Below are positions 9,847 through 21,160 of a DNA stretch of 64,000 nucleotides, piece by piece. The notes beneath the pieces were generated by a model that saw only the letters and a program-made list of their open reading frames with translations, did not search any database and was not told the DNA's origin. The stretch's first letter is position 1, and the number at the start of each line of letters is the position of its first letter. Source of the DNA: Liopterus haemorrhoidalis (Eukaryota; Arthropoda; Insecta; Coleoptera; Dytiscidae); contig OZ020623.1 in the NCBI GenBank assembly GCA_963971575.1, forward strand, positions 16,370,980-16,434,979, given 5' to 3'. Both the position numbers and the translations under genes were made by a program.

Positions 9847-12800
9847 TTATATTTCACCGATTAGTTGGGCATCCTTAAGGAAGTTTATGATGTTTGTGTT
9901 GGCAGTTGTGGTGTTTTGTAGTGTGTGTTTGATTGGTTGTTGAATGTTATGTCTGGTCCTGATGTCTGCATATGTTTTGCATTCCGTCAAAAGGTGGTCT
10001 ACAGTTAGAATTACGCTGCAGTCGTTGCAGATCTTGGCGTTCTCTCTTTGAAGCAGATGCTCGTGGGTTAGCTTCGTGTGGCCTATACGAAGTCTGGTGA
10101 GGGTTGTTTGTGTTTTCCTGTCGGTGTTCAAGTCCCAAATTTTTGTGTCTTCTTTGACGGTCCTCAATTTGTTGTTGGTTGTTGCCGACCAGTTTTCTTG
10201 TTGTTTGAATGTGATTGTTGTGTGATAATCATTTGGATGTCTTGGATTGGTGTGTGTAGGTTAAGAGATTGTGTAGGTATTGTGTTGTGTATAAAGTTGT
10301 GTATGTTTTCGTTGCCCAGTATGCCTTTGTGGCTTGGTATCCAGAGGAGTGTTATGTTGTGTTTGTTGTTTATTATTGTGTCCTGTGTTAGATGTTGGAT
10401 TTGTTGGATGTTTGTTCGTTTCGTGTTGGTGTTTGTTATTTCCTTAATCGCGCCCAAAGAATCGGTGCATATTAAATAGTTTCCTCCTTCATCGCGTCCG
10501 GGGATGTCCTTGATAGCTTGATGGATGCTCTCGATCTCAGCGGTTGTTATTGATGTTGATGCGGGTAGATGGTAGCTTCTTTTTTGGTCATTGCTTTCAT
10601 ATCCTATTGTCACGTTGTTTACTTTCTTAGAGGCGTCAGTAAATATGATTTTGGTGTCTGTTGGATATTTTCGAATAATTTTTCCGAATTCTTCTTGAAA
10701 TTTTTCAGTAGTTGTGGTGTTTTTATTGTGTTTCAATAGATCGGTATTTATTCTTGGTGTCGTTATTTTCCATGGTGGTAGGCAGTTATGTGAGTGTTTT
10801 TCCAATTTTTTTAAGGGAATATTGAGGCTGGTTATTGTGGGATAGCTGATTTTTTGGAGTGGGGTTTGGTTCAACGGGGTTATGGTATTGTTTGGCTTAT
10901 TTTTTCGAAAAAGAGCAGTAAACGTTGGATGGGTGGGGTTAGCGGCGATTTTTACCATATATTTTGTGAGTAGTGTGGCTCTACGGTCTGCAAGAGTTGT
11001 TTCACCTGCTTCATTGTGGATGCTAATGACTGGACTGGTTCTAAATGCCCCAGTGGCTATTCTTAGTGCTAAGTTTTGGACACTATCTATTTTCTTTAAC
11101 AGGGTCTTTGACGCTGTGCTATATATGATACTACCGTAGTCTAGTTTGGGTCTTACTATTGTTTTGTAGATGGTTAATAATGTTTGTTTGTCTGCACCCC
11201 ATTCATGGTGGCCCGTTGTCTTCATTATGTTTATCCGGTTTTGGCAATCTTTGATTAGTTCGGTAATGTGGGTTCTCCAAGTTAATTTTTTGTCAAAAGT
11301 AACACCTAGGAATTTCTTGCTGTTTTTGTAGGTTATGTTTTGGTCTTCTATTGTTAATTTTGGTTCATATATGTTTTTTGTTTTTTTGGAGAACATTACT
11401 GCTTCCGTCTTACTTTTGGAAAATTTGAAGCCGTTTCTTTGGGTCCACGTTTTCAGTTTATTTATGGAATGCTGGATGGTATTGCCCATTATGTCGATTG
11501 TTCGGCCCTTGACATAGATTGCCAGGTCATCTGCGAACAACGATACTTTGACTGGTTTCTCAATAGATGTTGCTATGTCGTTAATTGCCATAAGGAATAA
11601 GGTTACACTTATGGTGGCTCCTTGGGGTATTCCGTTATGCTGTGTTTTAATGTCTGAGAGATGGTTGTTGGCTCGTACTCTAAATTTCCTGTTGTCTAAA
11701 AAGTTTTTAATGAATTGTAGCATTGGTCCTTGGATTTTAAATTCTTGCAGCTTATTTAAGATATTTCTTCTCCACGTTGTGTCGTATGCCTTTTCAAGGT
11801 CGAAGAAGACAGCAATTAGATGTTGCTTCTCTTGAAAGGCCATATGAACTTCGTTTGTGAGGTTAACCAGATGGTCGGTTGTAGACCTGTTGTTTCTAAA
11901 CCCACATTGGACGTTGTTTAGTAATTTGTTTTTTTTCTAGGTACCAGGTAAGTCTGGAGTTTGCCATCTTTTCCATTAATTTTCCCATGGTATTGGCTAG
12001 GGCAATAGGTCGGTAGTTGTTGGGTGATGTTTTGTCCTTTCCGGGTTTGTGTATTGGAATTAGTTCAGTTATATTCCAGCTCTTGGGGTAGTTGTTGTTG
12101 GACCAAATGTAGTTGTACAGCTTGAGGAGTTTTGTTTTTAGGACTTCTGGGGCTTGGATAATAAACTCGAATGGTATGTTGTCGGGGCCTGGGGCACTAT
12201 TTTTCTTTATTTTGTCTATTGTTGTTTCTAATTCTTCTCTTGTAAACTGGTGATTTATTGGATTGTCATTGTCGGGAGCTATTTGTATAGGAGTTTTTTC
12301 TATTTCTAATTTTTTCTCTAAAAATTTGGGGCAGTAATTGGAGTCGCTACTGATTGTTTCGAATGTGTTTGCCAGATAGTTTGAAATGTTTTTGTGGTCT
12401 ACGATGGTATTGGATCCTTCTTTCAGTAGTGGGATATGTATTGAACTTTTGTTTCTTTTTATACGGTTAATAGCTTCCCAGATGTTCTTTATGGGTGTGT
12501 CTTTATTTAGTTTGTCAACATATTCTTGCCAAGATTTCTTTTTTGCTTCCCTAATTGTTCTTCTAGCTTTGGCTCTTGTTTATTTTTACCTCTATTAGGT
12601 TCTCTATTGTTGGGTGTCTTTTATATAGGTATAATTTTTTATTTGCTTCTTTTTTTTTTGTGAATTCGCATTCTTGGTTCCACCATGGTGCGTTTTTGTT
12701 TTTTCCTGGGTTTTTGTATCTGACGTGTTCTTCTGCTGCGTATATTATGGCTGTTGTTATTTGTTTTATTGTATTTTCTACGTCTTCTTCTACCGGTATA

Positions 12801-13555
12801 TCCGTTATTGTTTGCGAGAGGATTTCTCTGTATTTTGTCCAGTCGGCGCTCTCCAGTTTCCATTTTTTCTTTTCGTTTGTGGGTTTATTGTTGTTATGTG
12901 GCCCATTAGAGTGGTGGTAAGTTATTATGGTGAGAGAGTGGCCGTGGATGTAGGAGTATAGCAATGTCTCGTGAGTGAGATTGGTGTATATTCGTGGTGA
13001 GCAAAAGGTCAGGTCAATATTTGAGAATCCGCCTGTTCGAGAACAGAAGTGGGTGACTCCGTTTGGGTTTAGTAAGATAAGGTCATCTAAAGTTCGTTCT
13101 ATTATTTGTCCCAGTTTGTTGTTGCGTTTTGCACCCCAGAGTGTGTTGTGGGCATTAAGATCTCTAGTAAATATTACTGGTCTAGGGAGTTGTTTTTTTA
13201 TGTTCTCTATATCCGCGTCATCTATTTTGGAATCTGGTGGGATGTAGATACTACATATTGTTATGGGATCTGTTAGGTACGTTTTAATTGCTACGGCTTC
13301 TAAGGTTGTCTGCATTTTAATTTCTTCAAACGGAAAAGAGTTTTTTATTAGTATGGCTGCTCCTCCACTTGCCGCGTTAGCTGTTATTCTGTCTTTTCTT
13401 ATTACGTTGTATCCATTTAGTTTTATGGTGTTGTTTGGGGTCAGTCTGGTTTCTTGTAAGCAGAAGAAGTCTGGACTTTTATTGGCTAGTAGCTGTTGAA
13501 TTTCGGCCAGGTGGGCTATAAGGCCATTACAATTCCATTGCATTATTGTCGCCAT
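9847..13555 (-). pseudogene. LINE ORF2: AP-type endonuclease, RT, RNase H, CCHC
   Basis: Starts at MATIMQWNCNG (13555). The endonuclease shows LQETRL. The usual GDFNAHN reads RDLNAHN and the usual SDH motif reads HGHS, so two active-site positions look damaged. A frameshift near 12578 is followed by an open stretch (to about 11932) with NSAPGPDNIP and NNYRPIAL. A second shift lies in an 8-base T run (plus strand). The next frame (11843-10164) has FFDLEKAYD, IPQGATIS and the catalytic FADDLAIY, then RNase H (TDAS, TTAEIES, TDSLGA, IPSHKGI). A third shift near 10175 leads to the terminal knuckle C-x2-C-x8-H-x4-C (10167-9847). Domain order matches I-type LINEs. Confidence 0.9.
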
Positions 13556-13914
13556 TTTGATTTTTAGGACTCCTGGTTTGGTTCTTTTTCGTCTATTAGT
13601 TGTTGTTGAATTCTGTTTGTTGCCTTCGTTAGGCGTATTTTGGCAGATCTGTTATTCGTGAAGCTGTTGAGCTGTGTCATCATGTATAACAGGCCTTTGA
13701 TATCTTCTGTGTACTCTCGGGCAGTTTTTAGTGGATCTGTGCTGTTGTATACATTATCTATGAAACTGTGGAATTGTTCGTATGTTATTATGAATTTTGG
13801 CGAGTCGAAAAGTTTTTGCGCTGGTTTTAGCTAGTCTTCAATCGGTGTACAAGGACTTAATGCTCGTTTGGATTTCTTGTTTCTGGTTTTAGTTGTGTTG
13901 TGTATTGACTCATG

Positions 13915-13969
13915 TGGTTTTTAGGGTTTTGTAGGTATGACCAAAAAACCCTTATACCGTCATTTTGTC

Positions 13970-14035
<66 letters not shown>

Positions 14036-15035
14036 TCGGTAAAAATTGTAGCCGAACGGCTAAACCTAGAGAGTTGAAATTTGGCATGCTTATACAACTC
14101 GTTGACCCGCACATAGGAAAAATACCAAAACATCTAAAAAACATATCCCCCTAAAAATATAAACAAATATGTGCTCATCGAAAAAAAAAAATATTTTTTT
14201 TTAATTCTGAGTAGGGTATCAAATGAAAGCCCTTGGTACGTGGATTAACGACCAAATTTTTATTTTTCCAAAAAAAATTATTTTGAAGCGATTTTTGCCA
14301 ATATTGTGCAAAAAAAATTTTGTCCCACACCCTGTAGCCCAGATGGTTTAAACTAAAAATCTGAAAAAATTCTAAGTAATGTACATTGGTGTGAACCGGA
14401 ATAGTTCAACAGGAATTTTTGATCAGATTATGTTTTTGGAAAAAAAAGCATTTTTTCTGTTTTTTTGCTAATAATGTTGACAACTTATAGTTATATAATA
14501 CGCTAAACAGTAACGTGTTTCTTGGTGCTGTGGCTAAGATACTTGCGTTCTGTCCAAGAATTCGTAATCGGACTCATGTTCGAGTCCTACGTGAGGAGAC
14601 AATATTATTTTTTATTTATTTTTTGCATTTTTATATTGTTTAAATTATTTTTTCAAAATTTTAATTATATTTTGGCAATTGTTGCATTTAATTTTTAATA
14701 GTGTAAATTTAATAACCAGTGGAAATTGTTGAAATTATAATTTAATTATATATTTGAATGTACACGAAATCAAAGGGGAGGAGCTATGACTAAAAACAAC
14801 CAATGGAAGCCATAGGCGCAATTTTCAAAATCGTAATGAACCTTGATATATAAAAAAAAAAATACTGCACATCTTTAAAAACTTAAATAATGGTAATAGG
14901 CATTCGAATTAAAATTCATAAAAAAATATTTTGTCACAAAATTTGTTTTGGCACCCCAAATAATCATCATTCACTTACTAGATACCTGCAAAACCCTGAA
15001 ATGTGTGAAAATTCACACTTCACATCAATTTTTTG
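13915..15035 (-). mobile_element. CAGA-array element (copy B) inside LINE ORF1
   Basis: On the minus strand it begins TTCAAAAAATTGATGTGAAG, continues with the palindrome GTGTGAATTTTCACAC and AGGGTTTTGCAGGTAT, and ends near CTACAAAACCCTAAAAACC. The tetranucleotide array is at 13971-14034 (CTGT on the plus strand) next to GTAGCCGAACGGCTA. Removing about 1.1 kb restores ORF1 on both sides. The boundary text ACAT/CACAT occurs on both sides, but I cannot say whether it is a target duplication. The ORF over the array (QTDRQT repeats) is not a gene. Confidence 0.7.
14521..14606 (+). mobile_element. tRNA-derived SINE head (SINE a)
   Basis: Box A-like GTGGCTAAGATACTTG and box B GTTCGAGTCCT are spaced as in a tRNA. 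They are followed by a T-rich tail (TATTATTTTTTATTTATTTT) resembling the tail of the element at 16906-16973. The stems do not close as a functional tRNA, so a SINE is likelier than a tRNA gene. Confidence 0.6.
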
Positions 15036-15253
15036 AATGTGTCGTCTTGAGATAAACTAATTGAGTCTATACTCTCCGCACTGCTTGCTGAGAGGATTGG
15101 TCGTTTGTTGTTAGCGTTTATGTTCTCGTTTTCAGCTTGATTGGTTATTGTTGGGCACTTTTTCTCCGTAGTATCGAGTTTTGCTTGTTGTTGTTTTTGG
15201 GTTTGTTGTTGTTGTAGTTCTTGTCCTTCTTGTTCTTGAACTTGTTGTGAATG

Positions 15254-15590
15254 TTGTGGTTGTTGTTGTTGTGATTGTTGTTCTGCTTGTTGTAATTTTT
15301 GTTGTAGTTGTTGTGGTTCTCCTTGTTGTGGTTGTTGTAGTGGTTCTTGTTGTTGTTGTTGTTGTTGTTGTTGCTTAGGTTCTTGTTGTTGTGGTTGTTG
15401 TTGCGGTTTTTGTTGTTGTGGTTGTTGTTGTTGTGATTGTTGTTCTGCTTGTTGTAATTTTTGTTGTAGTTGTTGTGGTTCTCCTTGTTGTGGTTGTTGT
15501 AGTGGTTCTTGTTGTTGTTGTTGTTGTTGTTGTTGCTTAGGTTCTTGTTGTTGTGGTTGTTGTTGCGGTTTTTGTTGTTGTGGTTGTTGT
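15254..15590 (-). repeat. 162-bp tandem duplication in the Gln-codon tract
   Basis: The marker TTCTGCTTGTTGTAATTTTT occurs at 15281 and again at 15443, and the surrounding text repeats with the same 162-base spacing. That adds 54 residues in frame to the ORF1 glutamine tract. Confidence 0.9.
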
Positions 15591-16905
15591 TGCGGTTCTT
15601 GTTGTTGTGGTTGTTGTTGTGGTTGTTGTTGCGGTTCTTGTTGTTGTGGTTGTTGTTGTGGTTCTTGTTGTTGTGGTTGTGGTTGTAATGGTTGTTGTAG
15701 TGGTTGTTGTAGTGGTTGTTGTTGTTGAGGTTGTTGTTGTTGTGGTTGTTGTTGTGGTCGTGATTGTTGTTGTGGTTGTTGTTGTGGTTGTTGTTGTTGT
15801 TGTGATTGTTGTTGTTGTTGTGATTGTTGTTCTTGTTGCTGTTTTTGTTTAAATTTACATTTTTCATCTTTGTGGCCGTATTTTTTACAAAATGCGCAGT
15901 AAAATGAGTCGTCGGTTATGTAGAGGTTGTTTGGTTTGTTTTGGTAAACTATTGTAAGAATTTCTGGAATTATTGTGTTTTCGTTGTTTTCTATATAGAC
16001 TTGTCTTCTACCTGTTAATATATATTGGAATCCTTCCTCCTGCATTCCTGCTCTTAGGAAGGTCATTTCGGAGGTTAGTTTAAGCCCCATTTCTTGTAGT
16101 GCATTTTCCACTACGTCATGAGGTACGGTTGGGTAAACTCCGGATATAACTATGCGTTTGTGTGGCGATAGGAGGTGTCTGATTGTGACCGTATTGTTTT
16201 TTATAATTATATTTTTATGCTTTTTTACTAGAGTATCCGTTGTTAATTTGTTGTTAAAGAATATGAGTAGACGTCTGCTTGATACTTTGAAGTATTGCAT
16301 AATCTTGTCTGGTCCTACTAGTGCGCCTATGGCTAGTACATATTCTTGTGTGTGGATTTCATTTATTGTGTTGATAATAATTCCCTGGTTGTCATTTGGT
16401 ATTTTATCTTTTGGTTTTTTAACAACGTTTGCATAATTCATAGTGTTATTTATTATATTATTTTCATTTATTTTTGATTGCGCCATTTTGATTTTTTTTT
16501 TTTTTTCGGGCAGGGTCCGCGCCCGCCCGCTAGATGTTACTGTTGTGCTTCACCCGTCTTTTTTAATCTCTCCATCAATGGTGGGCAGTAGTTGTTAATT
16601 AGTTAGATGTTGGTTTTTAATTTAGTTAGTGATTACCGCCAGACTCTGATTTTGAGGTTAGTGGGCCAGGAATTTATGTGGTTTTTGTATTGTGAAAATG
16701 TGGAGATATTTATGGAATATGATTGATTTGTGAATTAATTGAAAAAAACACTCACCTCCGCTGATGGATAAGTTTTAAAAATTTATTTTTATAAATAATA
16801 TTTTTAGATAATTATATGTTATTATTAATTATTATTATATTATTTTTTTTTTTTTAAATTATTAATTACTAAAATATACACAAAATAAAAAATAAAAAAT
16901 ATTAA

Positions 16906-16973
16906 TGACCGTGATGTGGGTCGAACCATGGACCTTCTGTCTTATAGTCTATTGCACTAGCCACTACTCTATT
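16906..16973 (-). mobile_element. tRNA-derived SINE head (SINE b)
   Basis: On the minus strand GAGTAGTGGCTAGTGCA (box A-like) and GGTTCGACCCA (box B) have tRNA spacing. The tail ATTAATATTTTTTATTTTTT matches SINE a. It lies upstream of the LINE 5' end. The pairing is too poor for a real tRNA. Confidence 0.55.
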
Positions 16974-16979
16974 ATTAGT

Positions 16980-17414
16980 CTATTGAATTATAATTATTTT
17001 GTATTATAGCAGAAGTTAATATAGAATTGTTTAGCATATTTTTCTTATTTATTTTCTACTAAAGTGTCACTATCACAGTTTATCACCTTATTTATCAGTT
17101 CAAAAGAAATTTTCTGTATTTATAATAAGTTTTATAGTAATTTTTCACTTTTTTATCACCAATGTTAGTAACCGATTCACTCATAAACACGTCCCCTTTT
17201 AAGGTTTAATAAGACAGGTCTTAATTTGTTTATTTATATCCAAAGTACAAGATAAAATAAATAGATTTTTACAAATAATAATTTGTACAATGGTTAAAGG
17301 CCCAGGATCAGTCATCGCAAGAACACAAGGACTGTTCTTCCTCATGAGCACTCAAAGAGTATAAAAATATAAATATAGCATATATTAATATAAAGAACCA
17401 AAATTCTTTGCTAT
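16980..17414. other. No recognisable feature
   Basis: AT-rich sequence between the SINE and the THAP-type elements; no open frame or repeat recognised. Confidence 0.3.
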
Positions 17415-19337
17415 TGACAATAGGGGATAGGCATGATTTTTTACATTTTTTTTATTATATTCCTCTTGTTGCATATAAACATAAAAAAACAGTTTTTCAT
17501 TTTTTTTTTTAAATTTGATGGCTTAAAAAAAATCATAAATGTATGTAGCGCGCGAAAACGACGTGTGGCGTCATACCCCTTCTAAGTGACGCAGTACACT
17601 ACTAGCCTACCCGGTGTACTGCGTACAGCCTACTCAGTGTACAGCGTGCAGCCTAGACAGTCGTGAACTTATTTGCTTGTATAACTTTTATAGTTTATGT
17701 AAAGTTAGAGTGATTTTAATTAAAATAAAGTTTAATTCTATAAAAACAATTTATACATGTTTACCGAATTAAATTTTATATTAAAATATATAAAATATGG
17801 AAGATCCATGCCCCAGTACTTCGAAACATAGTCGAAAATATTGTTTAGTACCGATGTGCACAAATAGTTCAAATAGAAATCCAAAAAAACAATTTATATC
17901 ATTACCTGATGGCGAAAAACAACAGAAAAAGCGAAATTTGTGGCTGGAAGCTATGAGGCGAAAACCGATACTTCAGAAAAAAGTAAACTTTATGTTTGTA
18001 TATGTTTTTTCATATATTCCATTAGCATAAATGCATCAATGTTGGGTAAATTATCACTCTGAGCCTAATTTATCTAATAAAATCTTTATCTGCCATTTTA
18101 ATAATAAATGCGTGAAATTTTTTTTAAAAACAAATACAAAACTCTCGAACAATATAATATAATATACACGTAAAGATTATGTTGTAACTGTATCTGTGAC
18201 GTCAAACCCCAGTCGTTTGACGTCATACTCAGTCGTATTTACTCGGCAACCTTCGCACCGTGGTCGGCTTATTTCAAATTTACAATATTTTAATTAAAAA
18301 AATTGGCTATAATATTAATTAAAATGTGATTTTTGTTTTTTTAAGTGATATAACTAACATTAACATATCAAAAAAATTTAGCTTTAAGGAAATATAAATT
18401 TTATGCGTATCCCCTATTCCACAATAGGGGATAGGCATGATTTTTAAAAAAAAAATTATTATACTCCTCTTGTTGCATATAAATTTAAAAAACAGTTTTT
18501 CATTTTTTTTATATTGATGGCTTAAAAAACATAAATGTATGTACCGCGCGAAAAACACGTGTGACGTCATACCCTACATAAGTATACTGCGTACAGCCTA
18601 CCCAATCTACAGCGTGCAGCCTACAGTCTGTCGTGAACTTATTTGCTTGTATAACTTTTATAGATTGTGTAAAGTTAGAGTGATTTTAATTAAAATAAAG
18701 TTTAATTCTATAAAAACAATTTATACATGTTTACCGAATTAAATTTTATATTAAAATATATAACCTATATTGCAGTATTTCAATTATGCATCTAACGTTT
18801 TGTAACTTCATGTAAACAATGTAGTAAAATTCTGACATCTAAATTACATAAATATTTACATTTTACAGAGTTGCAGCGTTTATATTGTTTACATAAAGTT
18901 ATAGAATACATAAATGGTTTACTTACAAGTCTGTTTTGCCACCACGTATTTCTTCAGCACTATAGCATTAATTATTTTTCATATATTCCATGAGCATAAA
19001 AGCATCAATGTTGGGTAAATTATCACTCTGAGCCCTAACAAAATCTTTATCTGCCATTTTAATAATAAATGTGTGAAAAATTGTTTAAAAACAAATACAA
19101 AACTCTCGAACAATACAATATGCACACGTAAAGATTATGTTGTAGTGTGGGCCGTCTAGGGTTTAACTCGGCAACCTTCGCGCTTATTTAAAATTTATAA
19201 TATTTTAATTAAAAAAATTGGCTGTATTATTAATTAAAATGTGATTTTTGTTTTGTTAGGTGACATAACTAACATTAAAATATCAAAAAAATGTGGTTTT
19301 AAGGAAATATAAATTTTATGCTTATCCCCTATTGTCA
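17415..19337 (+). mobile_element. Two head-to-tail copies of a THAP-type DNA transposon
   Basis: The left end TGACAATAGGGGATAGGCAT (17415) is mirrored at the right by ATGCTTATCCCCTATTGTCA (ending 19337). A second right end and left end meet at about 18418/18421, so two copies (about 1.0 and 0.92 kb) abut. They share long internal blocks such as GTGAACTTATTTGCTTGTAT and TTAAAATAAAGTTTAATTCT. Copy 1 keeps a THAP-domain exon (17797); copy 2 lacks it. Copy 1 also has two TGACGTCA-type sites near its right end. Likely P-superfamily relatives, based on the THAP exon; internally deleted. Confidence 0.7.
17797..18030 (+). CDS. THAP zinc-finger exon of a transposon (partial)
   Basis: Opens MEDPCPSTSKHSRKYC. 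The run YC-x4-C (CLVPMC), an ISLP box and the conserved Trp in RNLWLEAMRR fit the first half of a THAP C2CH DNA-binding domain. The second Cys-x2-His pair is missing. A GTAAAC donor follows LQKK at about 17982, so the domain probably continued in a second exon that this deleted copy no longer has. Residues after that point are intron read-through. Not a host gene on present evidence. Confidence 0.6.
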   Translation: MEDPCPSTSKHSRKYCLVPMCTNSSNRNPKKQFISLPDGEKQQKKRNLWLEAMRRKPILQKKVNFMFVYVFSYIPLA

Positions 19338-19461
19338 TGACCAACTTGGGCAGAATTAAGTCTGAAAATAAAATTGAAAAGAACATGAAATTAAAAGGGC
19401 AAGATGAACCTATTAGAAGTGGAGATTTTTTTAAAAGTCTTTTATAAACTTTAATACATTT

Positions 19462-19707
19462 TTACAAAATTTTATCCCAGGTGAGCTTCTTTATATGTTT
19501 TTTGAAAGAGATTAAGCTAGAAGATTTAAGGTTCTCAGGAATAATATTATATTTAGCGCAAATGTTAAATGAGAAGCTATGTTTAAATGTTGCAGTTTTG
19601 TAAAAAGGTGGAGAAAGGCTACCCTTAAATCTTATATTAACATTATGCACATCATATCTGAAGGTGATTTTGTTGTACAAATAAGAGGGAGTTTTGAGAA
19701 TTAACAC
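19462..19707 (-). pseudogene. LINE reverse transcriptase C-terminus fragment
   Basis: A minus-strand frame with KTPSYLYNKITFRYDVH, FYKTATFKHSFS and SSLISFKKHIKKL matches the C-terminal region after the RT domain of Jockey/CR1-like LINEs (a spaced R-T-x5-SF and an FKKxLK ending). No catalytic part remains. Confidence 0.55.
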
Positions 19708-20045
19708 TTTATGATATAACTAGTGCACCTGTTGCCAACTGTGTTGGCAAACAAATCATTACCTTAATGTGGATCTTGCTCGACACCTCAGACTTTTTTC
19801 TCTAGCCATACGCCTAACTTCATCCAATTCAAATTGAATCAACTCTTCGCCCATTATTAAAAACTGGACAAATAATGAGCATTATTCCGAATTATTAATT
19901 CATTAACTTTTTAAGATGGGAAAACGATTCATTTTCACTCAGTGTATTATATTTATAATGTTAAAACTAAAAATGATTTGAGACGTTAAATTTAATATAT
20001 ATTTATTCAAATTAATTTTCCATTTTCTTATATAATATAAAAATA

Positions 20046-20150
20046 CGCACACGGAAAAAACGCACACGGATTAATACGCACACGGAAAAAAGCACACATG
20101 AAAAAATACACAGACGGCAAAAAGGGCACACGGAAAAAAGCATACTTACA
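20046..20150. repeat. Short tandem repeat of CGCACACGGAAAAAA type
   Basis: Five to six imperfect units of about 15-16 bases built on CACACGGAAAAAA lie immediately left of the next element. Confidence 0.85.
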
Positions 20151-20171
20151 CTATATTTCAAATCAGGGGGT

Positions 20172-21160
20172 AGATTTACAATATCCCACTGAACACTGCG
20201 CATGCGTCACACACACGTCATTTGTTCAATATACAGAGATTCTAAACAGGTGGGACTGTGCAGAACTTTTAAAACACAATTTATTTTTAGGTGGTTTATA
20301 AAAAAAAAAAATAAACAGTTATCAACCATAACCTAAGATAGTCACTGTCCCTGGCCCTGCACAGAACAGTTAAAATACAATTTATTTTTAGGTGGTTTAT
20401 AAAAAATAAACAGTTATCAACCATAACCTAAGATAGTGCTTTTAAGGTGAATCACTGTCCCTAGCCCTGCACAGAATAGTTAAAATACAATTTATTTTTA
20501 GGTGGTTTATAAAAAATAAACAGTTATCAACCATAACCTAAGATAGTGCTTTTAAGGTGAATCACTGTCCCTAGCCCTGCACAGAACAGTTAAAATACAA
20601 TTTATTTTTAGGTGGTTTATAAAAAAAAAAACAGTTATCAACCATAACCTAAGATAGTGCTTTTAAGGTGAATCACTGTCCCTAGCCCTGCACAGAATAG
20701 TTAAAATACAATTTATTTTTAGGTGGTTTATAAAAAATAAACAGTTATCAACCATAACCTAAGATAGTGCTTTTAAGGTGAATCACTGTCCCTAGCCCTG
20801 CACAGAACAGTTAAAATACAATTTATTTTTAGGTGGTTTATAAAAAAAAAAACAGTTATCAACCATAACCTAAGATAGTGCTTTTAAGGTGAATCACTGT
20901 CCCTAGCCCTGCACAGAATAGTTAAAATACAATTTATTTTTAGGTGGTTTATAAAAAAAGAAATAAAATAAACAGTTATCAACCATAACCTAAGATAGTG
21001 CTTTTAAGGTGAATCTAACCTAAACTAAAAGGTAAATGATATTTTAATGTGATAAATAAACAGAAACCATTGTTTTAGAGCCACATAATTCTTGAATTAT
21101 TTAGTGTAGTCGTTATGTGCTGCCATCTGTATAGAGTTTGCAGTGGGATATTGTAAATCT
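20172..21160. mobile_element. TIR element enclosing a minisatellite
   Basis: AGATTTACAATATCCCACTG at 20172-20191 is repeated exactly as its reverse complement at 21141-21160. Almost all of the interior is the tandem repeat at 20258-21016. There is no coding potential and no clear target duplication. It is a non-autonomous DNA element by its perfect 20-bp inverted ends; superfamily unknown. Confidence 0.75.
20258..21016. repeat. About 110-bp minisatellite, seven units, alternating types
   Basis: The unit runs from CACAGAAxAGTTAAAATAC through AGGTGGTTTATAAAAAA, CAGTTATCAACCATAACC and GATAGTGCTTTTAAGG. Unit starts fall near 20260, 20360, 20470, 20581, 20690, 20800 and 20911. From the second unit they alternate C (GAACAG) and T (GAATAG). 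The later C units carry a pure A run where T units read AAATAAA. That is a two-unit higher-order repeat of about 220 bp. Confidence 0.9.

Larger units (their letters stand above)
13580..16486 (-). pseudogene. LINE ORF1 (gag-like) with zinc knuckle and polyglutamine tract, interrupted
   Basis: Starts at MAQSKINENN (16486). A conserved globular part (about residues 45-200) ends in a CCHC knuckle, CAFC-x4-H-x4-C, expected for RNA binding in LINE particles. A tract of about 220 residues almost wholly Gln with Pro, Glu and Leu then runs from 15860 to 15180. Part of it is a 162-base tandem duplication. The frame reaches SLSQDD near 15040, where the CAGA-array element interrupts it. The rest (from THESIHN, through KRALSPCTP, to LIDEKEPNQES) resumes at 13912-13580 with one in-frame stop (about 13833). 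The Gln tract is not a usual feature of ORF1 proteins. Confidence 0.85.
9619..16660 (-). mobile_element. I-type LINE, nearly full length but decayed
   Basis: Minus-strand non-LTR retrotransposon. It has a GC-richer 5' leader (about 16490-16660), ORF1 (16486 down to about 13580, interrupted), then ORF2 with endonuclease, reverse transcriptase, RNase H and a C-terminal zinc knuckle (13555-9847). A 3' untranslated region ends in AAATAAAATTTATGG followed by an A-run at 9630-9619. RNase H after the RT points to the I group of LINEs. At least three frameshifts in ORF2 and an inserted CAGA-array element in ORF1 make it non-functional. Its 3' tail resembles SINE tails elsewhere in the window. Confidence 0.88.

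Noticed and set aside
13857..14154. Frames with QTDRQT or VCLSVCLS repeats
   Set aside because: Direct translation of a pure CTGT/CAGA array inside a mobile element; the same applies at 1825-2034 and 51608-51884.
15145..15867. Asn/His-rich and Val-rich long frames overlapping ORF1
   Set aside because: Other-frame readings of the CAA/GTT codon tract. The Gln frame is the one that continues into a zinc knuckle and the ORF1 body.
20258..21016. CRISPR-like array
   Set aside because: Units are contiguous 110-bp tandem repeats without unique spacers, in a eukaryotic transposon context.
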